Shown here: positions 26,574 to 35,732 of the stretch, piece by piece
How positions within the stretch are numbered: the first letter of the stretch is position 1
Layout: each line of letters starts with the position of its first letter
Translations under genes and position numbers: made by a program
The notes under the pieces: model-generated
What the model was told of the DNA's origin: nothing
The model's database searches: none
The model's input: the letters and a program-made list of their open reading frames with translations, nothing else
Assembly: GCF_002994635.1 (NCBI RefSeq)
Contig: NZ_PVNL01000035.1
Location: forward strand, 1-64,000
Direction of reading: 5' to 3'
Source of the DNA: Enhygromyxa salina
GTDB taxonomy: Bacteria; Myxococcota_A; Polyangia; Nannocystales; Nannocystaceae
Length of the DNA stretch: 64,000 bases

Positions 26574-27667
26574 GCGCGATGGGTGTGGCGGGAGCCGTCG
26601 TGCTCTCGCTCGGCGGCAGCGCGTGCGTGGAGGAGCCTCACGAACCGAACTGGCTGTTCCAGGGCAAGTGGATTGACATTGACGGTCGCGACCGCAGCGC
26701 GGACGAGACCTGCGGGGGGACCTTCGCGTACGTCGACGCCTACGCGGGTGCGCTCGCGGTGGAGTTCGGCGTCACAGGGCACCTCGGCCCATATCGGTGG
26801 TACTCACCCGAACAGTACGCCGCTGAGCTCCCGTGCGACGACGCCGTCGCGTGCTATTCACCGAGTGCCCAGTGCATCCATTCGCGGCAACTCCCAGACA
26901 TCCATGAGGTCGTCCATATGGCGGCGTTCGCAGCGGTGCGTTGCCCCGATGTCCTCGGTGAAGGCTTGGCCGAGTTCTACGACAGCGGGGCGGGTCTCGA
27001 CGCGCAGACCAGGAACCTCGATCTGTTGGCCGCGCTCTTGGACGCTCCCTCCTTCCCCCGGGGTTCCGACGAGTATGGGATCGTCGGCCGCTTCGCGGCC
27101 TACCTCGTGGAGCACTTTGGGGTGGAAGCGGTGCTCGATGTCTGTCGGATCACGGATCGATTCCCAGACGGCCCTGCCCTGGCCGCGGCCTTCAAGTCCG
27201 TGCTCGGCATGACGACGAAGGAGCTACTCGCGGACTTCGAGCTCGAGCTCGGACCATCCTGCAACCGCTTCAGGAACTATCAGTCGCGCGTGTTCGCGTG
27301 CGGGGCAGCACAGGCGGCCCCCGACCTTGGCCTCGTCAGCGTCGACGGCGAGCACGCGATCGAGGAGACCTTCACGCTGGACTGTGCGAACGACATCATG
27401 ATCGGCCCGCTGGACGACAAGATGTGGCTCACCCGACGTTTCGACATTGACGCGGACGAAATCTATGTCCTGGGGATGTGGGGCGAAGACGGCGCGGAGA
27501 TACCTGGGGTCGAGCTGACCCTGGTGAAGTGTGAGCCGTGCGCGAAGGTGTTGTCGGGGCCAGGCCCGTTCATCGGTCCAATGGACTTGGACGCGGGTCG
27601 GTACGCACTGGAGTTGCACGCGCCCGCTGACTTTCGCGGGCGTGTCACCGTGGTGGTCAAGCACTGA
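26561..27667 (+). CDS. Putative zinc metallopeptidase lipoprotein (HEVVH)
   Basis: Starting at ATG 26561 the 368-residue protein has a lipoprotein signal ending at Cys22. Residues 115-119 are HEVVH, and Glu134 or Glu138 in GEGLAEFYD lies at gluzincin-like spacing, so a zinc peptidase active site is likely. Pairs of Cys elsewhere (CDDAVACYS, CEPCAK) suggest disulfides and export. The C-terminal half is a beta domain. Its start overlaps the end of the upstream lipoprotein gene, which suggests coupling. The substrate is unknown. Confidence 0.7.
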   Translation: MGRLSAMGVAGAVVLSLGGSACVEEPHEPNWLFQGKWIDIDGRDRSADETCGGTFAYVDAYAGALAVEFGVTGHLGPYRWYSPEQYAAELPCDDAVACYSPSAQCIHSRQLPDIHEVVHMAAFAAVRCPDVLGEGLAEFYDSGAGLDAQTRNLDLLAALLDAPSFPRGSDEYGIVGRFAAYLVEHFGVEAVLDVCRITDRFPDGPALAAAFKSVLGMTTKELLADFELELGPSCNRFRNYQSRVFACGAAQAAPDLGLVSVDGEHAIEETFTLDCANDIMIGPLDDKMWLTRRFDIDADEIYVLGMWGEDGAEIPGVELTLVKCEPCAKVLSGPGPFIGPMDLDAGRYALELHAPADFRGRVTVVVKH

Positions 27668-27819
27668 GGTGTGCCAGCGAGTGAGTCGCTGCCCGGGCGG
27701 CGCGTCGTCGATCGTGCCCGCGAACACCCCGAGCTCCGCAGGGTCCGCGTCGAGCGTGTCATCGTCATTTACAACTGATCGAAATGACTCACGAACTCGA
27801 GCCGACAACGACGAGCGCT

Positions 27820-30435
27820 CTACTTACGCCGACGTCGACCGCCCGTAGAGGAAGCAGGCGGCGTCGCTCGCAGGGGGTCGTCGGGCCACGCGTGCTTGGG
27901 GTAGCGGCGGCTCAGCTGGGTCCGGATCGCTGGATAGTGCTCGCGCCAGAACGAGCTGAGATCGCTGGTCACCGCGACGTCGTGGCGGTTGGGTGCGCGC
28001 AGGTGCAAGACCACCGCGACGGCGCCGTCGAGCACCCGCGGGCCGGCTGGCATGCCGAAGAAGTCCTGCAAGCGCGAGCCGACCCACGGCGCTCGATCCG
28101 GCTCGTAGTTGACCGTGAGTCGGCGGCCGCCGGGCAGGGTCACCCGCGTCGGCGCGAGTCGATCGAGGGCCCGGTGATCACCCGCGCGCGCGCCCAGCTC
28201 TGTGGACCAGCGCGCGAGCAAGCCGAGCTGCTCGAGCTCCGCGAAGCTGCTCAGGCCCACGCACGCGCTGGCCAGCACCTCGTCGATCAGCGCGTCGTCG
28301 AGCAGCGGAAACTCGGGGCGCTGGGTATTGATGAAGCGCGCGCGCAGTCGCAGCTGGGTGAGCTGTTGGGTGCCGTCGGCGTCGCGGCTTCGGCAAAACC
28401 TCGCGGCACCGACGTCGCGGGCGGCCGCGAGCAGGACCTCGCTGGCGGCGGCTTCGGGCAGCTTCGGCATCGCCGAGCGCTCGATCGTGAGCTTGCCGTA
28501 GCGCAGCGCAGACTCGCCGACGACCCGCTCGCGCGCGGCGTCGAACCGCAGCTCCTGGGCGTCGGTGACGGCGTCGGGGAACAGATCGATCAACCACTCG
28601 GGCTCGATCGCGGCGGCGCTGTGGACGACGGCCCGGCGGCGGGTGCCCTCGCGTCGCTCTTCGTTGCGCAGGGCGATCACCCAGCCGGCCGTGCGCACGC
28701 CCGAGTCGCTCGACAGCTCGGCGCTGCCCCCAAACGCGAACACCAAGGTCCGACGATCGTGCTCGTCGACGCGGACTGTGGCGACCCGATCCGGGTGGGC
28801 GGCGAGGAGGGCCTGGCGCAGCGCGACCTCGCGCTGCTCCGCGGTTTTGGGCCGCACACGCGGGCCTTTGATCGTCGCGCCAGCTCGTCCGAGCATGGAT
28901 CGCAGCTGCTTGATCGCCCGCTCGAGCGCCGCGCGGACGCTGGGATCGAGGCGGTGACTCGCGCTGCCGCGGCGCCCCTCGAGCAGCTCGATCTCGTCGA
29001 GGATGTCCGCGTCACACGACCGCGCCGGACCAGGCCGACGCAGGGGTCGCTCGGCCAGCAACGCCGCGGCTGCAGCCGCGAGCTCACCGACTCCGTGCTC
29101 GAGCCCAGCGACCAACAAGCGCGCGAGCCGGGGGTGCAGCGGGAAGCTCAGCATCGCCCGACCGAGCCCGGTCAGCTGGCCGTGCTCGTCGATCGCCCCC
29201 AGCGAGATCAACAGTTCGCGCGCGACCGCCAGCGCCGCCGGGGCCGGGGCCTCGAGCCACTCGAAGCTGTCCGGCGCGTGCACGCCCGCGGCCGCGAGCT
29301 CGAGCACGGGACCGGCGAGGTCGAGGCGGCGCAGCTCGGGTAGCTGATGCTCGGGCCGGTGGTCGTGGTCGTGCTGGCCGTACAGCCGAATGCACAGACC
29401 CGGGCGGGTCCGGCCTGCACGGCCCGCCCGCTGGGCCGCCGACGCGCGAGAGATCGGCCCCAGGCTGACCCGCGGCAGACCGCTGCCGGGATCGAAGTCG
29501 GCGATCCGCGCGAGCCCGCTGTCGATCACCGCGACCACGCCGTCGATCGTGATCGAGGTCTCGGCGACATTCGTGCTGAGGATCAGCTTGCTGGTGTCGC
29601 TGGGCGCGACCGCGTGATCTTGCTGCGCGCGCGGCAGCTGACCGTGCAGCGTCACCAGCTCGAGCCCGGCCCGCTCGGCCAGCGTCGCGCACTCGCGCGC
29701 GCAGGCCTGGATCTCGCGGGCGCCGGGGAGAAACACCAGCGCGTGACCCGGCTGCGTCGCCGCGTGACCGATCAACCCGCGCTCGATCAGGTCCCGCACC
29801 GCCCCGGCCACGCGTCGCTCGAGCGGCAGCTCGCCGTGGCGTGAGCGAGGGCTGCGATGCTCGAGCTCGACGGCAAAGCTGCGGCCTTCGGTCCGCAGGC
29901 GGGCCGCGTCCAGAAACCGCGCCACGGGCTCGGCGTCGAGCGTCGCCGACATCGCCAACAGTCGCAGCGGCGAGCCAAGCAGCTGCTGGCGGCGCAGCAG
30001 CGCGAGCAGCAGATCCCCGTCGAGGTGGCGCTCGTGAAACTCGTCGAGGATCACCGCGTCGACGCCCGCGAGCTCGGGATCATCGCGCAGCCGCCGAACC
30101 AGCACGCCCTCGGTCATGAACCACAGCCGGGTGTTGGCGTCGCCAGCGTGATCGAAGCGCACCCGATACCCGACGCGCCCGCCCACGCCCTCACCGAGCA
30201 GCGCGGCCGTGCGCAGGGCAGACAGTCGCGCGGCCAGGCGACGCGGCTGCAGCACCAGGATCTGTCCGCGCCCAACTGCGCCGCGCTCGAGCAGCGTCGC
30301 CGGGATCACCGTGGTCTTGCCCGCGCCCGGCGGCGCCTCGATCACCACGTTGCGCTCGCGCACCACGTCGAGCAGCTCCGGCAAGATCGCGCTGATCGGC
30401 AGCTCCCCGGCGAGCACGTCGAGTTTGGCGGCCAC
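27820..30435 (-). CDS. hrpB: ATP-dependent helicase HrpB
   Basis: The protein of about 871 residues starts at GTG 30435 (AAKLDVLAGELPISAILPEL), which suits the family better than the TTG 39 bases upstream. DEAH helicase motifs are all present: APPGAGKTT, VLQPRRLAAR, DEFHERHLDGDL (DEFH box), MSATLD, VFLPGAREIQ, STNVAETSITIDGV and QRAGRAGRTRPG. The C-terminus has the HrpB-type domain (APTRVTLPGGRRLTVNYE and GVLHLR-like VVLHLRAPN). HrpB is a DExH RNA/DNA helicase of uncertain cellular role. It is divergent from feoA. Confidence 0.95.
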   Translation of the reverse strand: MAAKLDVLAGELPISAILPELLDVVRERNVVIEAPPGAGKTTVIPATLLERGAVGRGQILVLQPRRLAARLSALRTAALLGEGVGGRVGYRVRFDHAGDANTRLWFMTEGVLVRRLRDDPELAGVDAVILDEFHERHLDGDLLLALLRRQQLLGSPLRLLAMSATLDAEPVARFLDAARLRTEGRSFAVELEHRSPRSRHGELPLERRVAGAVRDLIERGLIGHAATQPGHALVFLPGAREIQACARECATLAERAGLELVTLHGQLPRAQQDHAVAPSDTSKLILSTNVAETSITIDGVVAVIDSGLARIADFDPGSGLPRVSLGPISRASAAQRAGRAGRTRPGLCIRLYGQHDHDHRPEHQLPELRRLDLAGPVLELAAAGVHAPDSFEWLEAPAPAALAVARELLISLGAIDEHGQLTGLGRAMLSFPLHPRLARLLVAGLEHGVGELAAAAAALLAERPLRRPGPARSCDADILDEIELLEGRRGSASHRLDPSVRAALERAIKQLRSMLGRAGATIKGPRVRPKTAEQREVALRQALLAAHPDRVATVRVDEHDRRTLVFAFGGSAELSSDSGVRTAGWVIALRNEERREGTRRRAVVHSAAAIEPEWLIDLFPDAVTDAQELRFDAARERVVGESALRYGKLTIERSAMPKLPEAAASEVLLAAARDVGAARFCRSRDADGTQQLTQLRLRARFINTQRPEFPLLDDALIDEVLASACVGLSSFAELEQLGLLARWSTELGARAGDHRALDRLAPTRVTLPGGRRLTVNYEPDRAPWVGSRLQDFFGMPAGPRVLDGAVAVVLHLRAPNRHDVAVTSDLSSFWREHYPAIRTQLSRRYPKHAWPDDPLRATPPASSTGGRRRRK

Positions 30436-30548
30436 GGCCGCGCACCATAGCCCCACCGACCTCGGGCCACACAAAATGAAAGCCCAATTCAGTGGCTCGT
30501 GAGGTTGATCGCTTTGAAGCCCACCATTTTCAGTGGTATCGACGCATA

Positions 30549-30565
30549 TTGAAATGGCTTTTCAA
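30549..30565. promoter_or_regulatory. Dyad TTGAAA-N5-TTTCAA upstream of feoA
   Basis: A perfect 6-base inverted repeat with a 5-base spacer lies 12 bases ahead of the proposed feoA start. Iron-uptake operons are normally repressed by Fur, and this AT-rich dyad in a GC-rich genome could be its site. It does not match the E. coli Fur consensus closely, so the regulator is inferred. Confidence 0.4.
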
Positions 30566-30577
30566 GACGACAACCCC

Positions 30578-30808
30578 ATGACCCTCGACGGGCTCAACCT
30601 CGGGCAGCGCGCCGAGGTCCTCGCCGTGACGGGACATGGCTCGATGTCGGTGCGCTTGCTCGAGATGGGCTTCGTGCCCGGTGTCGAGGTCGCGTTGATC
30701 AAGCGCGCGCCCCTGGGTGATCCGCTCGAGCTGCGCCTGCGTGGCTACCACGTGTCGCTGCGCCGGGCCGAGGCCCGACGTGTGCAGATCACCGGAGTCA
30801 CGGCGTGA
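30578..30808 (+). CDS. feoA: Ferrous iron transport protein FeoA
   Basis: The 76-residue SH3-like protein starts at MTLDGLNLGQRAEVLAV. Longer starts at 30554 (ATG) and 30533 (GTG) are possible, but they would place the dyad at 30549-30565 inside the gene and exceed the usual FeoA length. SVRLLEMGFVPGVEV and LELRLRGYHVSLRRAEA are typical FeoA strands. FeoA supports the FeoB transporter at the inner membrane. Its TGA overlaps the GTG start of feoB. Confidence 0.92.
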   Translation: MTLDGLNLGQRAEVLAVTGHGSMSVRLLEMGFVPGVEVALIKRAPLGDPLELRLRGYHVSLRRAEARRVQITGVTA

Positions 30809-32943
30809 GCAGGCCGCTGCGGATCGCCGTCGCCGGCAACCCCAACGTCGGCAAGACCAGCCTTTTCAACCTGCTGACCGGCTCGCGCTACAAGGTTGGC
30901 AACTACCCGGGGATCACCGTGGAGACCCGCGAGGGCACGATCCGCGCGACCAAGGGCTGGCAGCCGCGCGCGGACACGCCCGCGCCGACGCTCGTGGATC
31001 TGCCCGGCACCTACAGCCTCACGCCGATCTCCGAGGACGAGGCGATCGCGTTTCGAACCCTGACCGGGACCATTGATCAGGCCGCGCCCGACGCTGTGTT
31101 GTTGGTGCTCGACGCCAGCAACCTCGCGCGCAACCTGTACCTGGCGCTGCAGGTGTTCGAGCTGGGGTTGCCGTGCGTGGTCGCCCTCAACATGGTCGAC
31201 CTGGCCGCCGACGCCGGGGTTGGGATCGAGGCCAAGCAGCTCGAGGCGGCGCTCGGGCTGCCGGTTGTCGCGACGGTCGCCCGCGGCGGCGTGGGTCTCG
31301 ACGCGCTGCTCCACCAGCTCGATCGGCTCGGTCAGGGCGGGCTGCCCAAGCCGGCGCCGCGCCTGGTCGAGCCCGCGAGCTCCCACACCGCGCTGCGTGC
31401 CTGCCTCGCCAAGCTCGAAGCCGGCGGCGTCAGCCCGGCGCGCGCGCGGTGGTTGTTGGCAGCGGTCGCCGCCGACAACCTCGAGCTGTGTGGCGCGAGC
31501 GTCGACGAGCGCGAGCGCGCCGCCAGCCTCGACCCGCGCGACCTCGAGCAGGCGATCCGCTCGCTCGTCGAGCTGCGCTACGCCGAGGTCGATCGCCTGC
31601 TCGCCCAGCTCCCCAGCTCCGGGCAACAACCTGGTCAGGCTGGTCAGGCCGGTCAGGCCCTCGCCCCCGCGATGGCGCGCTCGGCCAAGATCGACGCGGT
31701 GCTGACCCACCGCGTGCTCGGCCCGCTGAGCTTCTTGCTGGTGATGGCGCTGGTCTTCCAGTCGATCTTCTCGTGGGCGGATCCCTTCATGGGCGTGATC
31801 GAAGCGGGGATCGGCGCGCTGTCCGAGCTGGTCGTGGGCGCGCTCGGGCCCGGCATGTTCACGGATCTGCTGACCGAGGGCGTGCTCGCCGGGGTCGGCA
31901 ACGTCGTCGTGTTCGTCCCGCAGATCGCCCTGCTGTTCCTGTTCATCGGGTTGCTCGAGGACTCGGGCTACATGGCCCGGGCCGCGTTCATCGTCGATCG
32001 CCTCATGGCCCGGGTCGGGCTCAACGGCAAGGCCTTCGTCCCGCTGCTGTCGGGCTACGCCTGCGCGATCCCGGCGATCATGAGCACCCGGACGATCGCC
32101 TCGTTCAAGGATCGGGTCGTCACGATCCTGATGATCCCGTTCATGAGCTGCAGCGCTCGCCTGCCGATCTACACCCTGGTGATCGGCTCGCTGTTCGTCG
32201 CCGACGCGCCCGTGTTCGGCCCGTTCACCCAGGGCGGGCTGATCTTGCTGTCGATGTACCTGCTGTCGACGGTCTCGGCGCTGGGGATCGGCGCGATCTA
32301 CAAGCGCACGCTGCTGCCGGGTCCAACCCCGCCGCTGGTGCTCGAGCTGCCGCCCTACCGGCTGCCGCGGATCCGCGACACGCTGCACCAGGTCTGGGAT
32401 CGCACCGCCGACTTCCTGCGCGACGCGGGCACGATCATCTTGGCGGTGACGATCGTGCTGTGGGGCTTGCTCAGCTTCCCACAGGTCGACGAGGCCGAGC
32501 TCGGCCCGGGCGAGACCGCGATCGAGCGCTCGGTCGCGGGTCGGGTCGGCAAGGCCATGGAGCCGGCGCTCGAGCCGATCGGGCAAGACTGGCGGATCGG
32601 CATCGGCTTGATCGGCAGCTTCGCCGCCCGCGAGGTGTTGGTCTCGACCCTCGGCCTCGTCTACGGGATCGAGAACGCCGACGAAGACGACGCCCCGCTG
32701 CGCGAGGTGATCCGCGACGCCAAGGACGAAGCCGGCAAGCCCCGCTACACCCGGCTCTCGGGCATCGCGTTGCTGGTGTTCTTCGTCTACGCCTGCCAGT
32801 GCATGTCCACGCTGGCGGTCGTGCGCCGGGAGACCCGCAGCTGGAAGTGGCCCGCGTTCATGCTGGTGAGCATGACCGCGATCGCCTACCTGGCCGCCCT
32901 GCTGGTGTTCCAGGTCGGCCGGCTGCTCGGCCTTGGGCTCTAG
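30805..32943 (+). CDS. feoB: Ferrous iron transporter FeoB
   Basis: The 712-residue protein starts at GTG 30805 in a GTGA overlap with feoA. The N-terminal G domain shows GNPNVGKTS (G1), YPGITVE (G2), DLPGTYSL (G3) and NMVD (G4). A helical linker with a Gln/Ala/Gly-rich patch (near residues 275-285) precedes a polytopic membrane domain from about residue 300. That domain contains the Gate-type motifs SGYACAIPAIMSTRTI and SCSARLPIYTL and a CQCMSTLAVVRRET end. It imports Fe2+ across the inner membrane. Confidence 0.97.
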   Translation: MSRPLRIAVAGNPNVGKTSLFNLLTGSRYKVGNYPGITVETREGTIRATKGWQPRADTPAPTLVDLPGTYSLTPISEDEAIAFRTLTGTIDQAAPDAVLLVLDASNLARNLYLALQVFELGLPCVVALNMVDLAADAGVGIEAKQLEAALGLPVVATVARGGVGLDALLHQLDRLGQGGLPKPAPRLVEPASSHTALRACLAKLEAGGVSPARARWLLAAVAADNLELCGASVDERERAASLDPRDLEQAIRSLVELRYAEVDRLLAQLPSSGQQPGQAGQAGQALAPAMARSAKIDAVLTHRVLGPLSFLLVMALVFQSIFSWADPFMGVIEAGIGALSELVVGALGPGMFTDLLTEGVLAGVGNVVVFVPQIALLFLFIGLLEDSGYMARAAFIVDRLMARVGLNGKAFVPLLSGYACAIPAIMSTRTIASFKDRVVTILMIPFMSCSARLPIYTLVIGSLFVADAPVFGPFTQGGLILLSMYLLSTVSALGIGAIYKRTLLPGPTPPLVLELPPYRLPRIRDTLHQVWDRTADFLRDAGTIILAVTIVLWGLLSFPQVDEAELGPGETAIERSVAGRVGKAMEPALEPIGQDWRIGIGLIGSFAAREVLVSTLGLVYGIENADEDDAPLREVIRDAKDEAGKPRYTRLSGIALLVFFVYACQCMSTLAVVRRETRSWKWPAFMLVSMTAIAYLAALLVFQVGRLLGLGL

Positions 32944-32946
32944 CGG

Positions 32947-33309
32947 TTACAGACCCAGGACGTCGTCGTGGGTCGAGGCCGCGATCGCCATGACCTCGCC
33001 GATCAAGTCCGCGGGCACGCTCAGATCCTCGAGCGCGCCCTGCAGCTGCTCGGCCACCGCGGTGAAGTGGATCTCTTCGAGCTTCAGGTGCGCATGGGCC
33101 TTGCGCATGTCCTTGCCCTCCCAGGTCCCGGGGGCGCCGAACACCACCGCCAAGAAGCGCTTTTGCTTCTGGATCTGGGTCTTCATGTCGACCGTGGTGA
33201 AGAAGTGGGCGATGCGCTCGTCGGCGAGCACGCGGGCGTAGAAGCGGTCGACGGCGGCCTCGAGTGCTGGCTTGCCGCCGATGCGCTGGTACAGAGAGTC
33301 CTCGGACAT
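32947..33309 (-). CDS. Truncated (2/2) haemoglobin
   Basis: The 120-residue protein begins MSEDSLYQRIGGKPALEAAVDRFYARVL, the classic group I truncated-globin start. It has FFTTVDM, QKRFLAVVFGAPG and a likely proximal His in RKAHAHLKLEEIHF. Such globins bind O2 or NO and are often linked to nitrosative or oxygen stress. It converges on feoB with only three bases between the stops, so the two transcripts overlap. Confidence 0.92.
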   Translation of the reverse strand: MSEDSLYQRIGGKPALEAAVDRFYARVLADERIAHFFTTVDMKTQIQKQKRFLAVVFGAPGTWEGKDMRKAHAHLKLEEIHFTAVAEQLQGALEDLSVPADLIGEVMAIAASTHDDVLGL

Positions 33310-33350
33310 TGGCCGCAGCGTAGCCGCTAGCTCGCCGAGGGGGAACGCGA

Positions 33351-34244
33351 CTAGAGCTCGTTGTTGCGGCCGTCGTTGCACACGCGCGCGCCACCGGACA
33401 GCGGCGTGGTCTTGCACCGGTACTCGCCCGGTCCGTCCCAGAACACGTCGGCCTCGTTCCAGCGGCAGTCGCGGTCGGACTCGCACGCGAGCAGGCAGAC
33501 CTTGCTGCGGATCTCGGGCACGCCACCGCCGCCTTCGATGACCTTGTCGATCAGCACGTGCCCTTCCGGGCAAGCGCTGACGTTGGGGTAGTCGCCGATC
33601 GGTCCCGGCGGGCACAGATCCCCCTCGCACTCGAGCGCGATGATCTGGCAGTCACCACCCGCCGCGTAGACCAGGTTGTTGCCGATGTACTGCCACGAGC
33701 GATTGCAGCCGACCGCGGTCCCGGCCACGGGCTCGACGTTGTCGCAGTTTTGGATGTCGCCCTCGCTGATGTTGAACAGCGGGTCGACCTCCATGCCGTC
33801 CTCGAACACGGTGCAGGCCGCGTGCACGCCCATGCTGTTGGTCGTGCACGAGGTCGTGCACGCGTCCTTGCTGTCGTCGTTGCCGTCGTCGCAGTCCTCG
33901 CCGGGGTCGACGGTCCCGTCGTTGCACGTGGCCAGGACCATCGAGCAGTCGTCGATGCAGTCGCCCGCCGCGAACGGGGGGTACTCGGTCACGTTGTTGC
34001 CGTCGTCGCAGACCTCGCCGTCGTCGACCACCCCGTTGCCGCAGTCGCCGAAGTCGGGGTCGCCGTCCCCGTCGCCCGGATCCCCGTCGCCGTCGCCCGG
34101 GTAGCCGTCGCCGTCGCCGTCCCCGGCCGTCTCGGTGTTGCCAGCCTCCGCGCTGCCGTCGTCGGTGCACGCCGGCCCGGCGACCGCCAAACAAGCGACA
34201 AAGCCAAGCCCCAGGGTCGAGTAGGTCATCAACGGCCGAATCAT
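33351..34244 (-). CDS. Secreted lipoprotein with CDDGN (DUF4215) repeats
   Basis: Starting at MIRPLMTYSTLG (ATG at 34244), the 297-residue protein has a lipoprotein signal ending at Cys26 and a Gly-Asp linker (DGDGDGYPGDGDGDP). Two CDDGN repeats (CGNGVVDDGEVCDDGNN and CNDGTVDPGEDCDDGND) follow. The C-terminal half has more Cys pairs (CNRSWQYIG, CEGDLCPPG, CESDRDCRW) and ends with VCNDGRNNEL. It is probably surface-exposed and disulfide-rich, with no catalytic motif. It belongs to the same type as the large CDDGN lipoprotein at 8465-10852 but lacks the propeller. Confidence 0.9.
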   Translation of the reverse strand: MIRPLMTYSTLGLGFVACLAVAGPACTDDGSAEAGNTETAGDGDGDGYPGDGDGDPGDGDGDPDFGDCGNGVVDDGEVCDDGNNVTEYPPFAAGDCIDDCSMVLATCNDGTVDPGEDCDDGNDDSKDACTTSCTTNSMGVHAACTVFEDGMEVDPLFNISEGDIQNCDNVEPVAGTAVGCNRSWQYIGNNLVYAAGGDCQIIALECEGDLCPPGPIGDYPNVSACPEGHVLIDKVIEGGGGVPEIRSKVCLLACESDRDCRWNEADVFWDGPGEYRCKTTPLSGGARVCNDGRNNEL

Positions 34245-34339
34245 GACGGCCAGGATAGGGTCAGCGCAAAACACGCAACGGTGATCGCGGTCACATTTCG
34301 ACGTTGTGAGCCGTCCCGCTTCCTTGCTAGCGTGCGTCC

Positions 34340-34756
34340 GTGCTCGACGAGGAAGGCCCGGCCGCGGACGTTGTCGCAGAGATCAACGTGACGCCGATGA
34401 TCGACGTGCTCTTGAGCCTGTTGATCATCTTCATGGTCGCCGCCAAGCCGCCGCCGAACCACAAGCAGCCGATCTCGATCCCGCAAGATCCGATCGAGCA
34501 GACCGAGAATGATCCGGACGCGACCTTGCTGATCAAGATCGACGCCGCCGGGGCGGTGACGGTGGGCAAGACGCCCGTCGCGGGTGATCGTGCCGCGTTG
34601 GTCGCGGCGTTGGTCGCCAGCGAGAAGGCGCAGACGGATCAGCGGGTTGCTGTGAAGGCTGATGACAAGGTTGCGTATGGATCGGTGATCGACGTGATGT
34701 CTGCTGCGCGCGAGGCTGGGATCGAGCACGTCGGGATCGCGTCTGAGAAGCTGTAA
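34340..34756 (+). CDS. ExbD/TolR-family biopolymer transport protein
   Basis: The 138-residue protein starts at GTG 34340. It has one N-terminal membrane helix (PMIDVLLSLLIIFMVAA), with the conserved Asp of ExbD/TolR in INVTPMIDVLL, and a periplasmic domain with LLIKIDAAGAVTVGK and VAVKADDKVAYGSVIDVMSAAREAG. ExbD works with ExbB and TonB in energising outer-membrane transport. No exbB or tonB partner lies nearby, so the partner is encoded elsewhere. Confidence 0.92.
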   Translation: MLDEEGPAADVVAEINVTPMIDVLLSLLIIFMVAAKPPPNHKQPISIPQDPIEQTENDPDATLLIKIDAAGAVTVGKTPVAGDRAALVAALVASEKAQTDQRVAVKADDKVAYGSVIDVMSAAREAGIEHVGIASEKL

Positions 34757-34801
34757 GTGGCGCGGGCACGGGCTAGGAGCCCCTCGGGTTCTGAGGATAA
34801 G

Positions 34802-35228
34802 TCATTGGAGTTGGGGAGTGTGCGGGGGGCGGGCGTGAAGCCGTCTCCAGCATGTCTCCACGCGGGAGCGTCCCGCCGTGGTGGTGGGGTTTCGAGCTGC
34901 CTCGCTCGCTCCCGGTGACAGGTGCATGTAGCGCTGCGTGGTCGTCAGCTCGCTGTGACCGGCGAGCTGTTGGATCACACGCGCAGCGATCCCGCGCATG
35001 GCGAGGTGGCTGCAGAACGTGTGACGCAGCGAATGTGGGCCGTGCTGGCGTAGCTCGGCGCGGTCGAGGGCGCGGCCCATCCACGTGCGCCCGACTTGCC
35101 GAGTGATCGGCACGTCGCCGTCACCCGTGAACACCAGCTTCTGGTTGGCTTGCTTCAGCTCACCGAGCACGCTTGGTCATGGGCACCGTGCGGATCTTGT
35201 CGTGCTTCGGCGTGGTGAACTCCGCGTG
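34802..35228 (-). pseudogene. Broken tyrosine recombinase (integrase) C-terminus
   Basis: In one minus-strand frame, 34802-35170 encodes the catalytic end of a tyrosine recombinase: HSLRHTFCSHLAMRG (HxxR), GHSELTTTQRYMHLSP (His and nucleophile Tyr). The preceding piece, TTPKHDKIRTVPMTKRA, which carries the beta-hairpin Lys, is in another frame with a shift near 35165. The N-terminal arm-binding and core-binding domains and the first catalytic Arg are gone. It lies at the edge of the low-GC island and is probably the relic of the element that brought it. Confidence 0.75.
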
Positions 35229-35295
35229 TACAGGCTCAGCTCTCATGACTCGCCCGACTTCTCGACTGCATGCGAATCGGCTCTTAGGAGGGGAG

Positions 35296-35508
35296 TCAGT
35301 TGAAGTCGGGCTCGGCGAGAAGCTCGGACGCAGTGACGCCGACAGCCTTAGCAATCAGGTCGACGAGATCGAGGACGGGATCAACCTCCCCCGAGCAGAT
35401 CGCCTCGAGTTGCTCCAGGGTGATGCCAGCCCTGCGGGCGACCTCCTCGAGCGTGAGGTTCTGCTCGAAGGTCAGACGATGAAGGTTCGTGGAGAGAACC
35501 TCGTAGTC
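35296..35508 (-). pseudogene. XRE-family HTH regulator remnant
   Basis: The minus strand reads LHRLTFEQNLTLEEVARRAG then ITLEQLEAICSG and LDLVDLIAKAVGVTASELLAE, a clear Cro/CI-type helix-turn-helix. The frame is open up to a TAG near 35596 but has no ATG, GTG or TTG in that span, so the start has been lost or shifted. It lies directly upstream of the integrase remnant, the order seen in integrative elements. The plus-strand frame over the same bases is a shadow. Confidence 0.6.
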
Positions 35509-35732
35509 ACCAACGGACGGTACACCGAGATCTGGTCGGCCAACCAGGGATGGAACTCTACCCCACGCGGAGCTACAGAGTAGCCGGAACCCGGCCTACA
35601 ACCACGCACAATTTTGGCTCTGCGACGCGTACCCGTGTTACCCTCATGGCCACGCCCAACGCCAGGTGCGGCTTTCGCGCCCAGTGCATACAAGCCGCTT
35701 CCTGCTCAGACTACATCTGACCGAATGTTCAT

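Noticed and set aside
27784..29343. Plus-strand frame of 519 codons across hrpB
   Set aside because: It lies wholly within the hrpB helicase gene, whose motifs are unambiguous, and its translation shows no family motif.
31653..32603. Minus-strand frames across feoB
   Set aside because: They are antisense to the membrane domain of feoB, which is complete and in frame.
35173..35583. Plus-strand frame of 136 codons
   Set aside because: The same bases on the minus strand encode a clear XRE helix-turn-helix and the integrase relic.
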